Part shown: positions 8,155 to 15,736 of the stretch, piece by piece
How the letters are laid out: every line of letters starts with the position of its first letter
Numbering within the stretch: the stretch's first letter is position 1
Source of the DNA: an uncultured Sphingomonadaceae bacterium
Lineage (GTDB): Bacteria; Pseudomonadota; Alphaproteobacteria; Sphingomonadales; Sphingomonadaceae
Length of the DNA stretch: 23,590 nt
Reading direction: 5' to 3'
Assembly (NCBI GenBank): GCA_946479505.1
Contig: CAMLGC010000039.1
Coordinates: 1-23,590 of the forward strand
Translations under genes and position numbers: made by a program
Notes under the pieces: model-generated
Database searches by the model: none
The model's input: only the letters and a program-made list of their open reading frames with translations
Told to the model about the DNA's origin: nothing

Positions 8155-10161
8155 ATGGTAGCCGCGTTCAAACTCATCGTTCTCGCCGCCGGACTTTCCG
8201 GTGTCGCCGTTTCCTCCCAACTCACGCCCGAGCAGATGCGCTGGTATGCGACCCAGCTCAACAGCGTGATGCCGCAATCGGCGCCCGCCACCATTCAGGC
8301 GGACCCGCTCGCCGAAGCGGTGCTCCAGTGGAAGCGATTCCAGCAATCGGACAATTTCTCGTTCGAGGCCTATGCGGCCTTCCTGAACGCGCATCCCGGC
8401 TGGCCGGGCGAGACCGCGCTGCGCAAGGCGGCCGAGAGGGCGATGGACCCCGAAGGCGGCTGGTCGCCGACGACCGCGGTCGCGTTCTTCACGAAATATC
8501 CACCGCTGACCAACGCGGGCAAGGTTCGCTATGCCGATGCGCTGATGGTGACGGGCGACCGCGCCGGCGCGGTCGCCGCGGCGCGCGACGCCTGGACGTC
8601 GGGGACGCTTTCCACGACCGACGAGGCCAGGATCATCGGCGGCTTCGCCAACGCGATCACGCCCGCCGACCACGACGCGCGGATGGACATGCTGCTGTGG
8701 CAGGGGGCGACGAGCTCTGCGCAACGCCAGCTCGCCTTCGTGACGCCGGGCAACCGCGCGCTCTACGCAGCGCGGCTCGCCTTCCAGGCCGATGCGTCGA
8801 ACGCGGCGACGCTGGCGGGCGCCGTCACGGCGGCGCAGCGCAACGATCCGGGCTTCATCGCCGACCGTGCCTCCTGGCTTGTCGACAACGGGCAATGGAC
8901 CACGGCTCGCGCGCTGCTCGCCGAGCCGCATCATCTGAGCGCGCGGCCCGCGTCGGTCGCATCCTGGTACAAGGTGCTGCTCACCAACGCCCGCGCCGCT
9001 GCGGCGGACGGGCAGGACGCGCAGGCCTATGCCATCGCGAGCCAGGTGGACGACGCCTATCCCGCCGGGGTCGATCTCGAGGCGCAATCCTACGCCGAAA
9101 AGGACCGCTACACCGATCTCGTCTGGCTGGCGGGGCGGATCGCGTTCGACACGCTCCACAAGCCCGCCGATGCGCTCGCAATGTTCGACCGCTATTCGCG
9201 GCCCTTCCCCTCGGCGCATACCCGCTCGAAGGGCCTCTATTGGGCAGGCCGCTCTGCCGCGGCGATGGGCGACCAGGCGAGGGCGAACGATTACTATGCC
9301 CGCGCGAGCGGATATGGCGACGCCTTCTACGGCCAGCTCGCGACCGAGCGGATGGGCAAACCGCTGTCGCCGCCCAAGGCGCTGTCCGCGGTCACCGTCC
9401 CGATGGGCGACCGCGCCGCGTTCTACAATCGCGAGATCGTGCGCGCGGCGCAGTTCCTGGGGCAGGCGGGCGACCACGAAGACCAGACCGCCTTCGTTCG
9501 CGCAATCGCCGAAGATGCGGCGACGATGAACGATCACCGCCTGGCCGACGAGCTCTCGCGCACGCTGGGTCGGCCCGACCTCGCCGTGATGGTCGGCCGC
9601 AACACGCTCGCGAGCGGCGCCAACGATTACACCGCGGTCGGCTACCCGCACGTGAAGCTGCCCGCAGGCCAGCGAGACCTCTCGACGATCGTCCATGCGA
9701 TCGCGCGGCAGGAGAGCCAGTTCGATCGTGCCGCGGTCAGCCATGCCGGCGCGCGCGGGCTGATGCAGTTGATGCCGGGAACCGCGCGCGAGGTGGCGAA
9801 CCGGATCGGGCTCGACTACACGCCCGCCTCGCTCACCACCAATACCGACTATAATATCCAGCTCGGTTCGACCTATTTCCAGCGGATGTTCGATCACTAC
9901 GGCAGCTATCCGCTCGCGATCGCCGCGTATAATGCAGGGCCGGGCAACGTGAACGACTGGCTCGAGGAGAATGGCGATCCGCGCACCGGTTCGGTCGATA
10001 TGATCGACTGGATCGAGGCAATCCCGTTCACCGAAACGCGCAACTACGTCCAGCGCGTGCTCGAGAACGCCGTGGTGTACGACCTGCTCAACCCCGACGA
10101 GGCCCGTTCGCGCGGCGCCGCGCGGTTGAGCTGGTATCTGGGCAAGTCGCGGCCGGGCTGA
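8155..10161 (+). CDS. slt: Soluble lytic murein transglycosylase (SLT family)
   Basis: A 668-residue periplasmic enzyme that cleaves peptidoglycan glycan strands to 1,6-anhydro-muropeptides. An N-terminal signal segment (about 1-21, hydrophobic) precedes a long alpha-helical superhelix with TPR-like repeats (about 30-495). The C-terminal SLT domain (about 505-640) has catalytic E520 in ARQESQFD, GLMQLMPGTA at 535-544 and AYNAGPGN near 588-595. The signal peptide supports the start at 8155, although no Shine-Dalgarno is present and leaderless translation is possible. It is divergent from dapA and is followed 13 nt later by greB. The large alpha-superhelical N-terminal part resembles Slt70 more than the MltC/MltE types. 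Confidence 0.95.
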   Translation: MVAAFKLIVLAAGLSGVAVSSQLTPEQMRWYATQLNSVMPQSAPATIQADPLAEAVLQWKRFQQSDNFSFEAYAAFLNAHPGWPGETALRKAAERAMDPEGGWSPTTAVAFFTKYPPLTNAGKVRYADALMVTGDRAGAVAAARDAWTSGTLSTTDEARIIGGFANAITPADHDARMDMLLWQGATSSAQRQLAFVTPGNRALYAARLAFQADASNAATLAGAVTAAQRNDPGFIADRASWLVDNGQWTTARALLAEPHHLSARPASVASWYKVLLTNARAAAADGQDAQAYAIASQVDDAYPAGVDLEAQSYAEKDRYTDLVWLAGRIAFDTLHKPADALAMFDRYSRPFPSAHTRSKGLYWAGRSAAAMGDQARANDYYARASGYGDAFYGQLATERMGKPLSPPKALSAVTVPMGDRAAFYNREIVRAAQFLGQAGDHEDQTAFVRAIAEDAATMNDHRLADELSRTLGRPDLAVMVGRNTLASGANDYTAVGYPHVKLPAGQRDLSTIVHAIARQESQFDRAAVSHAGARGLMQLMPGTAREVANRIGLDYTPASLTTNTDYNIQLGSTYFQRMFDHYGSYPLAIAAYNAGPGNVNDWLEENGDPRTGSVDMIDWIEAIPFTETRNYVQRVLENAVVYDLLNPDEARSRGAARLSWYLGKSRPG

Positions 10162-10174
10162 ACCCCGCGGAGAG

Positions 10175-10657
10175 ATGGACCGCCCCAACTACATTACGCC
10201 CGCGGGCCTTTCCGCGCTGCGCGCCGAATATGACGCGCTGTTCGCCATCGAGCGGCCGGCGCTCGTCGAGACGATTGCCTGGGCGGCGGGCAATGGCGAC
10301 CGATCCGAGAACGGCGATTACATCTACGGCCGCAAGCGGCTGCGTGAGATCGACCGGCGGCTCGGCTGGCTGTCGAAGCGGATGAAGGCGGCAAAGATGG
10401 TCGATCCGGCGCGCCAGCCCGACAAGACGCGGGTCTATTTCGGTGCGATCGTCACCATCGCTGACGAGGACGACAACGAGCGCACGCTCACCCTCGTCGG
10501 CGACGACGAGGCCGATGCCGGCGCGGGACGGATCGGCTGGAATGCACCGATCGCGCGGGCGCTGCGCGGCGCCGCGGCTGGCGATGTGCGCCGGGTGACG
10601 CTGCCTGCGGGCGAGCGCGATTATGAGGTGATGTCGGTCTCTTATCCGTCCGCTTGA
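10175..10657 (+). CDS. greB: Transcription elongation factor GreB
   Basis: A 160-residue Gre factor. The N-terminal coiled coil (about 9-77) carries WAAGNGDRSENGDYIYG near 36-52, which includes the acidic tip that enters the RNA polymerase secondary channel and triggers cleavage of backtracked RNA. It continues into KRLREIDRR, wording characteristic of GreB rather than GreA. The C-terminal FKBP-like domain (about 85-158) contains the IGWNAPIARALRGA segment. Length is standard. It follows slt by 13 nt and may be cotranscribed. Its stop codon abuts the EcfG-type promoter of the next gene, so the downstream small gene is not simply part of this operon. Confidence 0.95.
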   Translation: MDRPNYITPAGLSALRAEYDALFAIERPALVETIAWAAGNGDRSENGDYIYGRKRLREIDRRLGWLSKRMKAAKMVDPARQPDKTRVYFGAIVTIADEDDNERTLTLVGDDEADAGAGRIGWNAPIARALRGAAAGDVRRVTLPAGERDYEVMSVSYPSA

Positions 10658-10683
10658 GGAACGCCACTCTCCATGCCCGCGTT
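10658..10683 (+). promoter_or_regulatory. EcfG (general stress sigma factor) promoter, perfect consensus
   Basis: GGAAC (10658-10662), 17 nt, CGTT (10680-10683) matches the alphaproteobacterial EcfG consensus exactly. It begins at the base after the greB stop codon and ends 24 nt before the ATG of the 79-residue protein. Its Shine-Dalgarno (10694-10700) lies correctly between the two. Confidence 0.75.
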
Positions 10684-10707
10684 GGTGCGGGCGAAAGGAG
10701 ACCGATC

Positions 10708-10947
10708 ATGGCCGACGACAAAAGGCGCACCGAAACCGCGCGCGAGCACGACGATAGCGACATCATCGACCGCACCGAACCGGCGCCGGGCCAGAATTTG
10801 CGGGAAGGCGGCAATCTCCAGCGCGACGTCGGCACGCAGGATGCGAAGCACCGGGTCGACGATCCGGAGAATAGCGAGCGCGTGACCAAGCAGGATGATA
10901 TCGACAATGATGCGGCGTATCCGAGCGATCGTCCACGAGGTGTTTGA
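10708..10947 (+). CDS. Small very hydrophilic protein of unknown function, predicted stress gene
   Basis: A 79-residue protein rich in Asp, Glu, Arg, Asn and Gln, with almost no hydrophobic stretch, no signal peptide and no Cys. It looks intrinsically disordered. Central residues GGNLQRDVGTQDAKHR (about 34-49) and VTKQDD (59-64) are the most family-like pieces; I recall similar small proteins in sphingomonads but cannot name a domain. The ATG at 10708 is chosen because AAAGGAG (10694-10700) lies 7 nt upstream. An upstream in-frame ATG at 10654 would run through greB and the promoter. An EcfG-type promoter directly precedes it, so expression in the general stress response is predicted. Hydrophilin-like protection is a possibility, not a demonstrated role. 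Confidence 0.8.
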   Translation: MADDKRRTETAREHDDSDIIDRTEPAPGQNLREGGNLQRDVGTQDAKHRVDDPENSERVTKQDDIDNDAAYPSDRPRGV

Positions 10948-11086
10948 AGGAAATTCAAGTATTCGATGACGATAGTCCGATGGGCTGAACGAAATATCGT
11001 TTTGAATCTGCACGATCGCGAATCGGACGCCAAGTTTTTTTGGAAGGGTGTGGCCGAACGGCGATTCGGATGCTATCCGCCGCGCC

Positions 11087-12538
11087 ATGCAGACAGGAAC
11101 GGTAGTTAGTCTCGCGATCTATTTCATCGCGATGTTGGGCATCGGCGTATATGCCTGGCGGAAATCGACGAGCGATATCGACGGCTATGTGCTGGGCGGT
11201 CGCTCGCTGGGACCGGGGGTCACCGCGCTCTCGGCGGGCGCGGCCGACATGTCCGGCTGGCTCATGCTCGGGCTCCCCGGCGCGATGTACGCGACCGGGC
11301 TTTCGGCGGCGTGGATCGGCGTTGGCCTGTTCTGCGGCGCGCTCGCCAACTGGTTGATCGTCGCGCCGCGGCTTCGCCAGCGCACCGTGGAAGTGGGCGA
11401 CGCGCTCACCATTCCGGACTATTTCGGCAAGCGTTTCGTCAACGGCGACGCGCTGCGCGTGGTGTCGTCGGCGGTGATCATCGTCTTCTTCACGGTCTAT
11501 ACCGCCTCCGGCCTCGTCGCTGGCGGCAAGCTCTTCGACACCGCGTTCGGCGAAAGCTACAAGCTCGGCCTGTTCATGACCGGCGGCGTGGTGATCGCCT
11601 ATACGCTGTTCGGCGGATTTCTCGCGGTGAGCCTCACCGATTTCGTCCAGGGCTGCATCATGTTCGTCGCGATGATCCTGGTGCCCATCGTCGCGCTGAG
11701 CGGTGCCGGCGGATGGGACCATGCAGGCGACGTCATTCGGGCCGTCGATCCCAACCACATGAACCTGTGGGCCGGCATGGGGGGGCTCGGGCTGATCTCC
11801 GCGCTCGCCTGGGGGCTGGGCTATTTCGGGCAGCCGCACATCATCGTGCGCTTCATGGCGATCCGCTCGGTCAAGGATATTCCGACTTCGCGCAACATCG
11901 GCATGGGCTGGATGCTCGTGACTCTGGTCGGCGCGCTCGCGACCGGACTTGCGGGGCTCGCCTACATGACCGAGAACAACCTGCCGCTCGACGATCCCGA
12001 GACGATCTTCATCGTGCTTTCGGACATTCTCTTCAATCCATGGATTTCGGGCTTCCTGCTCGCCGCGATTCTGGCGGCGGTCATGTCCACGATCAGCTCG
12101 CAGTTGCTCGTCGCCTCCAGCTCGGTGGTCGAGGACTATTATCGCCGCTTCCTGCGTCGGGACGCGAGCCAGAAGGAACTGGTGCTCACCGGTCGTATCT
12201 CGGTGCTGCTGGTCGCGCTGGTCGCGCTCGCAATCGCGTGGGATCCCGATACGTCGGTGCTCGGCATCGTATCGAACGCGTGGGCGGGTTTCGGTGCGGC
12301 GTTCGGCCCGGTCGTGATCCTCAGCCTCACCTGGGAACGGACGACGCGCAATGGCGCGCTCGTCGGCATGATCCTCGGCGCGCTCACCGTCGTCGCCTGG
12401 ATTGCGCTCGGCTGGAGCGATTGGCTCTATGAAATCGTTCCCGGTTTTGCGATCTGCTTGCTGGCGGTGGTGGGCATCAGCCTGCTCGAACAGCCGGCGG
12501 CCGGCGCTGCGCCGGGAACGAAGGAACGACCTGCATGA
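11087..12538 (+). CDS. putP: Sodium/proline symporter PutP
   Basis: A 483-residue inner-membrane transporter of the sodium:solute symporter family with about 13 hydrophobic helices. It matches E. coli PutP closely in the N-terminal GGRSLGPGVTALSAGAADMSGW motif region, GGFLAVSLTDFVQ, WGLGYFGQPHI, AAILAAVMSTISSQLLV and the late AWAGFGAAFGPVV segment, which line the Na+ and proline path. The start at 11087 puts the first residues right before helix 1. A GTG 13 codons upstream (11048) only adds unconserved residues. No Shine-Dalgarno is visible; TATCCG lies 7 nt before the ATG, so a leaderless mRNA is possible. Its stop overlaps the NYN gene start (ATGA), indicating one transcript. No putA is present in the window. 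Confidence 0.94.
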   Translation: MQTGTVVSLAIYFIAMLGIGVYAWRKSTSDIDGYVLGGRSLGPGVTALSAGAADMSGWLMLGLPGAMYATGLSAAWIGVGLFCGALANWLIVAPRLRQRTVEVGDALTIPDYFGKRFVNGDALRVVSSAVIIVFFTVYTASGLVAGGKLFDTAFGESYKLGLFMTGGVVIAYTLFGGFLAVSLTDFVQGCIMFVAMILVPIVALSGAGGWDHAGDVIRAVDPNHMNLWAGMGGLGLISALAWGLGYFGQPHIIVRFMAIRSVKDIPTSRNIGMGWMLVTLVGALATGLAGLAYMTENNLPLDDPETIFIVLSDILFNPWISGFLLAAILAAVMSTISSQLLVASSSVVEDYYRRFLRRDASQKELVLTGRISVLLVALVALAIAWDPDTSVLGIVSNAWAGFGAAFGPVVILSLTWERTTRNGALVGMILGALTVVAWIALGWSDWLYEIVPGFAICLLAVVGISLLEQPAAGAAPGTKERPA

Positions 12539-13284
12539 ACGATGATGCGCCGACCGGAAACGTGGCGCTTCTGATCGACGCCGACAATGCGTCGCCCAAC
12601 GCGCTCGATCCGGTGCTGACGGTGCTCGCCGAATTGGGCACGGTGAACATCCGGCGCGTCTATGGCAATTGGCGCAAGCAATCGCTCAAGACCTGGGCCG
12701 ATCTCACGCTCAAGCACGGGATCGAGCCGCACCAGCAGTTCGACCTCACCAAGGGCAAGAACGCGACCGACATGAAAATGACGATCGACGCGATGGACCT
12801 GCTCTATTCGCGCCGCGTCGACGGGTTCGGAATCATGTCGTCGGACAGCGACTTCATGCCGCTTGCGATGCGCATCCGGCAGGATGGGCTGCCGGTGTAC
12901 GGCTTCGGCATGGCCAAAACGCCCGAGGCGTTCAAGCAGGCCTGCACGCGCTTCATCGACGTCGCCGCACTTGGCAAGGCGGGGGAGGGCGCGCGTGCGC
13001 CCGAGGCCGCGCCCGCGGCTGCTAAGGAAAGCGAACCGCGCGGGCGGCACGAGCCGATCGGCCCCGATCTCGTCAAGCTGCTGATCGACGCCTACAACGC
13101 CGCCAACCGCGATGAACGCGGCTTTGTCAGTCTTTCGGCGCTCGGCCGCCGTGCCGGCAACCGCTCGAGCTTCGACGCACGTAATTATGGCTTCTCGCGA
13201 CTTTCGGAACTGATCGAGGCCGTCCCGAACTTCCAGACCGAACGCCGCGAAGGTGGCGAAACCTTCGTCAAGCGCGTGCGCTGA
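12535..13284 (+). CDS. NYN domain (LabA/DUF88-like) protein with C-terminal OST-HTH/LOTUS domain
   Basis: A 249-residue predicted cytoplasmic ribonuclease. The N-terminal PIN-like NYN domain (about 8-145) has the acidic set expected for a metal-dependent nuclease: D15 and D17 in LIDADNA, D79 and D85 in the ATDMKMTIDAMD segment, and D104 and D106 in SSDSDF. An Ala/Glu-rich linker (about 146-172) leads to a LOTUS/OST-HTH domain (about 174-247) with LIDAYNAA and SLSALGRRAGNR, a fold that binds RNA. Such NYN-LOTUS proteins are widespread but their RNA targets are mostly unknown. The gene overlaps putP by 4 nt and has AAGGA upstream, so it is expressed with putP; a functional link to proline uptake is not evident. 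Confidence 0.92.
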   Translation: MNDDAPTGNVALLIDADNASPNALDPVLTVLAELGTVNIRRVYGNWRKQSLKTWADLTLKHGIEPHQQFDLTKGKNATDMKMTIDAMDLLYSRRVDGFGIMSSDSDFMPLAMRIRQDGLPVYGFGMAKTPEAFKQACTRFIDVAALGKAGEGARAPEAAPAAAKESEPRGRHEPIGPDLVKLLIDAYNAANRDERGFVSLSALGRRAGNRSSFDARNYGFSRLSELIEAVPNFQTERREGGETFVKRVR

Positions 13285-13324
13285 GCCGGCGGCACTTCCC
13301 CAGCAGGCCGGCGAGCGCCCAACC

Positions 13325-13339
13325 TCCCGAAATTCGGGA
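13325..13339. other. Perfect 15-nt dyad between the NYN and acylphosphatase genes
   Basis: TCCCGAA and TTCGGGA flank a single A. It lies 40 nt after the NYN stop and about 95 nt before the acylphosphatase start. It could form a short hairpin ending the putP-NYN transcript or be a protein site. No T-run directly follows (ATTTTG appears about 10 nt later). The rest of the 150-nt gap shows nothing convincing. Confidence 0.35.
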
Positions 13340-13434
13340 CGAGCCGCGCATTTTGTGCCTGCTTCATGGTTAGCGGGCAGCTAGGGTCTTTACGGGCCGA
13401 GCGGGGGTCGCCGGCCGAGTGCATGGGTAATCAG

Positions 13435-13713
13435 ATGACGGTGACGCAGCGGATTGTGGTGACGGGGCGCGTGCAGGGCGTCGGATATCGGAACTGGACG
13501 ATGGGTGCGGCGCGCGATCTCAGCCTGCGCGGCTGGGTCCGTAACTTCAACGGCAGCGCGGTTGAGATTTTCGCCACCGGCGACGAGGATGCGCTGGCGG
13601 TGCTCGTCGAAGCCTGCCACCAGGGACCGCGCCTGGCGCAGGTCGAGCATGTCGATGTCCAGCCCGCGGAGGACATCGGCTGGAAGGGTTTCACCAAACG
13701 CTTCGGGATGTAG
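13435..13713 (+). CDS. acyP: Acylphosphatase
   Basis: A 92-residue enzyme of the small alpha/beta acylphosphatase family that hydrolyses carboxyl-phosphate bonds of acylphosphates. The signature GRVQGVGYRNW (11-21) holds catalytic R19, and GWVRNFNGSAVEIFA (33-47) holds catalytic N37; both are intact. The start at 13435 gives the usual length; an ATG four codons upstream (13423) is equally plausible, and neither has a good ribosome site. It converges with ettA, with a strong hairpin between. Physiological substrate in bacteria is unclear. Confidence 0.95.
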   Translation: MTVTQRIVVTGRVQGVGYRNWTMGAARDLSLRGWVRNFNGSAVEIFATGDEDALAVLVEACHQGPRLAQVEHVDVQPAEDIGWKGFTKRFGM

Positions 13714-13773
13714 GGACAACGCGCCTTATCCGAAGCGCGGGCGTTCGTGCGTGACCCGGAATGGGCCCGATAT

Positions 13774-13796
13774 CGGGGCGGCCTGCCGCCGCCCCG
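13774..13796. terminator. Strong hairpin between convergent acyP and ettA
   Basis: CGGGGCGGC (13774-13782) pairs perfectly with GCCGCCCCG (13788-13796) around CTGCC. It sits in the 95-nt gap between two converging genes, where a bidirectional transcript end is expected. It is preceded by the palindrome CCCGATATCGGG (13766-13777), which overlaps the left arm and could form instead. No T-run flanks it on either strand, so intrinsic termination is uncertain. Confidence 0.45.
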
Positions 13797-13808
13797 GTTG
13801 ATCGCTCC

Positions 13809-15488
13809 TTACCGCGTCAGCTTCTTGTATGCGAGCCGGGTCGGTCGATCCGCGGCATCGCCCATGCGGCGGCGCTTGTCCTCTTCATAGCTCTCGAAAT
13901 TGCCTTCGAACCACTCGACATGGCTGTCGCCCTCGAACGCCAGGATATGCGTGCAGAGGCGATCGAGGAAGAAGCGGTCGTGGCTGATGACCACCGCGCA
14001 GCCCGCGAAGCTCTCCAGCGCTTCCTCCAGCGCGCGCAGCGTCTCGACGTCGAGGTCGTTGGTCGGTTCGTCGAGCAGCAGGACGTTGCCGCCCTGCTTG
14101 AGCATCTTGGCGATGTGGACGCGGTTGCGTTCGCCGCCCGAGAGCTGGCCGACCTTCTTCTGCTGGTCGGTTCCCTTGAAGTTGAACGCGCCGACATAGG
14201 CGCGCGTGCCGAGCTCCTGCTTGCCGAAACGGAAAATCTCAAGCTTGTCAGAGATTTCTTCCCAGACATTGTTGCCGGGATTGAGGTCGTCGCGGCTCTG
14301 GTCGACATAGCCGAGCTTGACCGTCGATCCGATGTTGATCTCGCCGCCATCGGGCTGTTCCTGGCCGGTGATGAGCTTGAACAGCGTCGATTTGCCCGCG
14401 CCGTTGGGGCCGATCACGCCGACGATCCCGCCGGGCGGCAGGTTGAAGTCGAGGTCCTCGAACAGCAGTTTGTCGCCATACGCCTTGGAAAGCCCCTTGG
14501 CCTCGATGACATTGTGGCCAAGCCGTTCGGGGATCTGGATCAGGATCTGCGCCTTGCCGACCGCGCGATTCTCCTGCTTCGCGACCAGCTCGTCGAATGC
14601 GCGGATACGTGCCTTGGACTTGGTCTGGCGCGCCTTGGGCGTTTGGCGCATCCATTCGAGCTCGTCGCGGATCGCCTTCTGCTTGCCGGCTTCCTCGCGC
14701 TCCTCCTGCTCGAGCCGCTTGGATTTCTTTTCGAGATAGCCCGAATAATTGCTCTCGTAGGTGTAATAGCGCCCGCGATCGAGTTCGAGCACCCAATTGA
14801 CGACGTTATCGAGGAAATAGCGATCGTGCGTCACCAGGATGACGTTGCCGGTATATTCCTTGAGGTAGTTTTCGAGCCATTGGACGCTCTCGGCGTCAAG
14901 ATGGTTGGTCGGTTCGTCGAGCAGCAGGATATCGGGCTTTTCGAGCAGCAGCTTGCACAGCGCCACGCGGCGCTTCTCGCCGCCCGACAGATTGGTGACG
15001 GGCGAATCGCCGGGCGGGCAGCGCAGCGCTTCCATCGCGATTTCGAGCTGGTTGTCGAGGCTCCAGCCGTCGACCGCGTCGATCTTGGTCTGGAGATCAC
15101 CCATCTCCTCCATCAGCGCGTCGAAATCGGTGTCGTCCTTGGGATCGCCCATCTCCGCCGAGATCGCGTTGAACCGCTCGACCATGTCGGCGACCGGTCC
15201 GGCCCCCTCGCGGACGTTCTCGATCACCGTCTTGGTCGGATCGAGCTGCGGCTCCTGCGGCAGATAGCCGACCTTGATTCCCTCCGCGGCCCAGGCCTCG
15301 CCGACGAAATCGGGATCGATTCCGCCCATGATCTTCATCAGCGTCGACTTTCCCGAGCCGTTGGGGCCGATGATCGCGATCTTCGCGTCGGGAAGGAATT
15401 GAAGATGGATATCTTTCAAAACCGGCTTGGGCGCGCCGGGGAAGGTCTTGGTCAGGCCCTTCATCACATAGGTATATTGGACGGCCAT
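13809..15488 (-). CDS. ettA: Energy-dependent translational throttle protein EttA (ABC-F)
   Basis: A 559-residue cytoplasmic ABC-F ATPase with two nucleotide-binding domains and no membrane segment. NBD1 has Walker A GPNGSGKST (41-49), LSGGE 167-171 and Walker B LLLDEPTNHLD (188-198); the EttA arm insertion lies near 95-140. A charged linker helix pair follows (about 250-320, the P-site tether region). NBD2 has GPNGAGKST (360-368), LSGGE 449-453 and LLDEPTNDLD (471-480). EttA binds the ribosomal E site and gates entry to elongation according to the ATP/ADP ratio. Length and wording match EttA rather than Uup or other ABC-F members. The ATG at 15488 is preceded by GAGG and a good sigma-70-type promoter (15536-15564). 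It converges with acyP. Confidence 0.97.
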   Translation of the reverse strand: MAVQYTYVMKGLTKTFPGAPKPVLKDIHLQFLPDAKIAIIGPNGSGKSTLMKIMGGIDPDFVGEAWAAEGIKVGYLPQEPQLDPTKTVIENVREGAGPVADMVERFNAISAEMGDPKDDTDFDALMEEMGDLQTKIDAVDGWSLDNQLEIAMEALRCPPGDSPVTNLSGGEKRRVALCKLLLEKPDILLLDEPTNHLDAESVQWLENYLKEYTGNVILVTHDRYFLDNVVNWVLELDRGRYYTYESNYSGYLEKKSKRLEQEEREEAGKQKAIRDELEWMRQTPKARQTKSKARIRAFDELVAKQENRAVGKAQILIQIPERLGHNVIEAKGLSKAYGDKLLFEDLDFNLPPGGIVGVIGPNGAGKSTLFKLITGQEQPDGGEINIGSTVKLGYVDQSRDDLNPGNNVWEEISDKLEIFRFGKQELGTRAYVGAFNFKGTDQQKKVGQLSGGERNRVHIAKMLKQGGNVLLLDEPTNDLDVETLRALEEALESFAGCAVVISHDRFFLDRLCTHILAFEGDSHVEWFEGNFESYEEDKRRRMGDAADRPTRLAYKKLTR

Positions 15489-15535
15489 GGCCGGGGAACC
15501 TCGTCGCGTTTTCAGGGTGATCGGATGTCGCCGCG

Positions 15536-15564
15536 CACATAGCGATTGGGACGGGCAATGGCAA
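15536..15564 (-). promoter_or_regulatory. Predicted sigma-70-type promoter of ettA
   Basis: On the minus strand TTGCCA (15564-15559), 17 nt, TATGTG (15541-15536), preceded by GC. The same GCTATGTG -10 block occurs in front of ahcY and the small lipoprotein gene. It leaves a leader of about 40 nt to the ATG. Confidence 0.6.
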
Positions 15565-15648
15565 ACGCACGCGGGTTCGTCCCGGTGGCGGCCGGCATGA
15601 AATGAGGCGAATGGATGGCAGCAAGCTTGCGCTTCGATGAATTTGCGA

Positions 15649-15676
15649 TTGACGCGAAGGTGAGGCCCGCTATGTG
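15649..15676 (+). promoter_or_regulatory. Predicted sigma-70-type promoter of the small lipoprotein gene
   Basis: TTGACG (15649-15654), 16 nt, TATGTG (15671-15676), preceded by GC. It is divergent from the ettA promoter in the 248-nt gap between the two genes and would leave a leader of about 54 nt. Apart from these two promoters the gap shows only an AT-rich ATTAT stretch near 15715. Confidence 0.55.
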
Positions 15677-15736
15677 CGAACCCTTCGCGACGGCACGGGT
15701 CGGGCGCGAAACGTTATTATGCTTGGGAGCATTCGG

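Noticed and set aside
8083..10188. A 701-codon minus-strand frame opposite slt
   Set aside because: Antisense to a gene with a full catalytic domain and signal peptide; no domain of its own.
10948..11040. AT-richer patch after the 79-residue gene with small hairpins (AACGA-AATA-TCGTT; TTGAA-N5-TTCAA)
   Set aside because: Stems of five A/T-heavy pairs with only two extra T residues are too weak to call a terminator; nothing else is seen there.
11048..11086. GTG start 13 codons upstream for putP
   Set aside because: The added residues are unlike any PutP N-terminus and have no ribosome site; the ATG at 11087 aligns with the family.
13761..15542. A 593-codon plus-strand frame opposite ettA
   Set aside because: EttA is certain on the other strand; the frame is Leu/Asp/Glu/Arg-biased low-information sequence.
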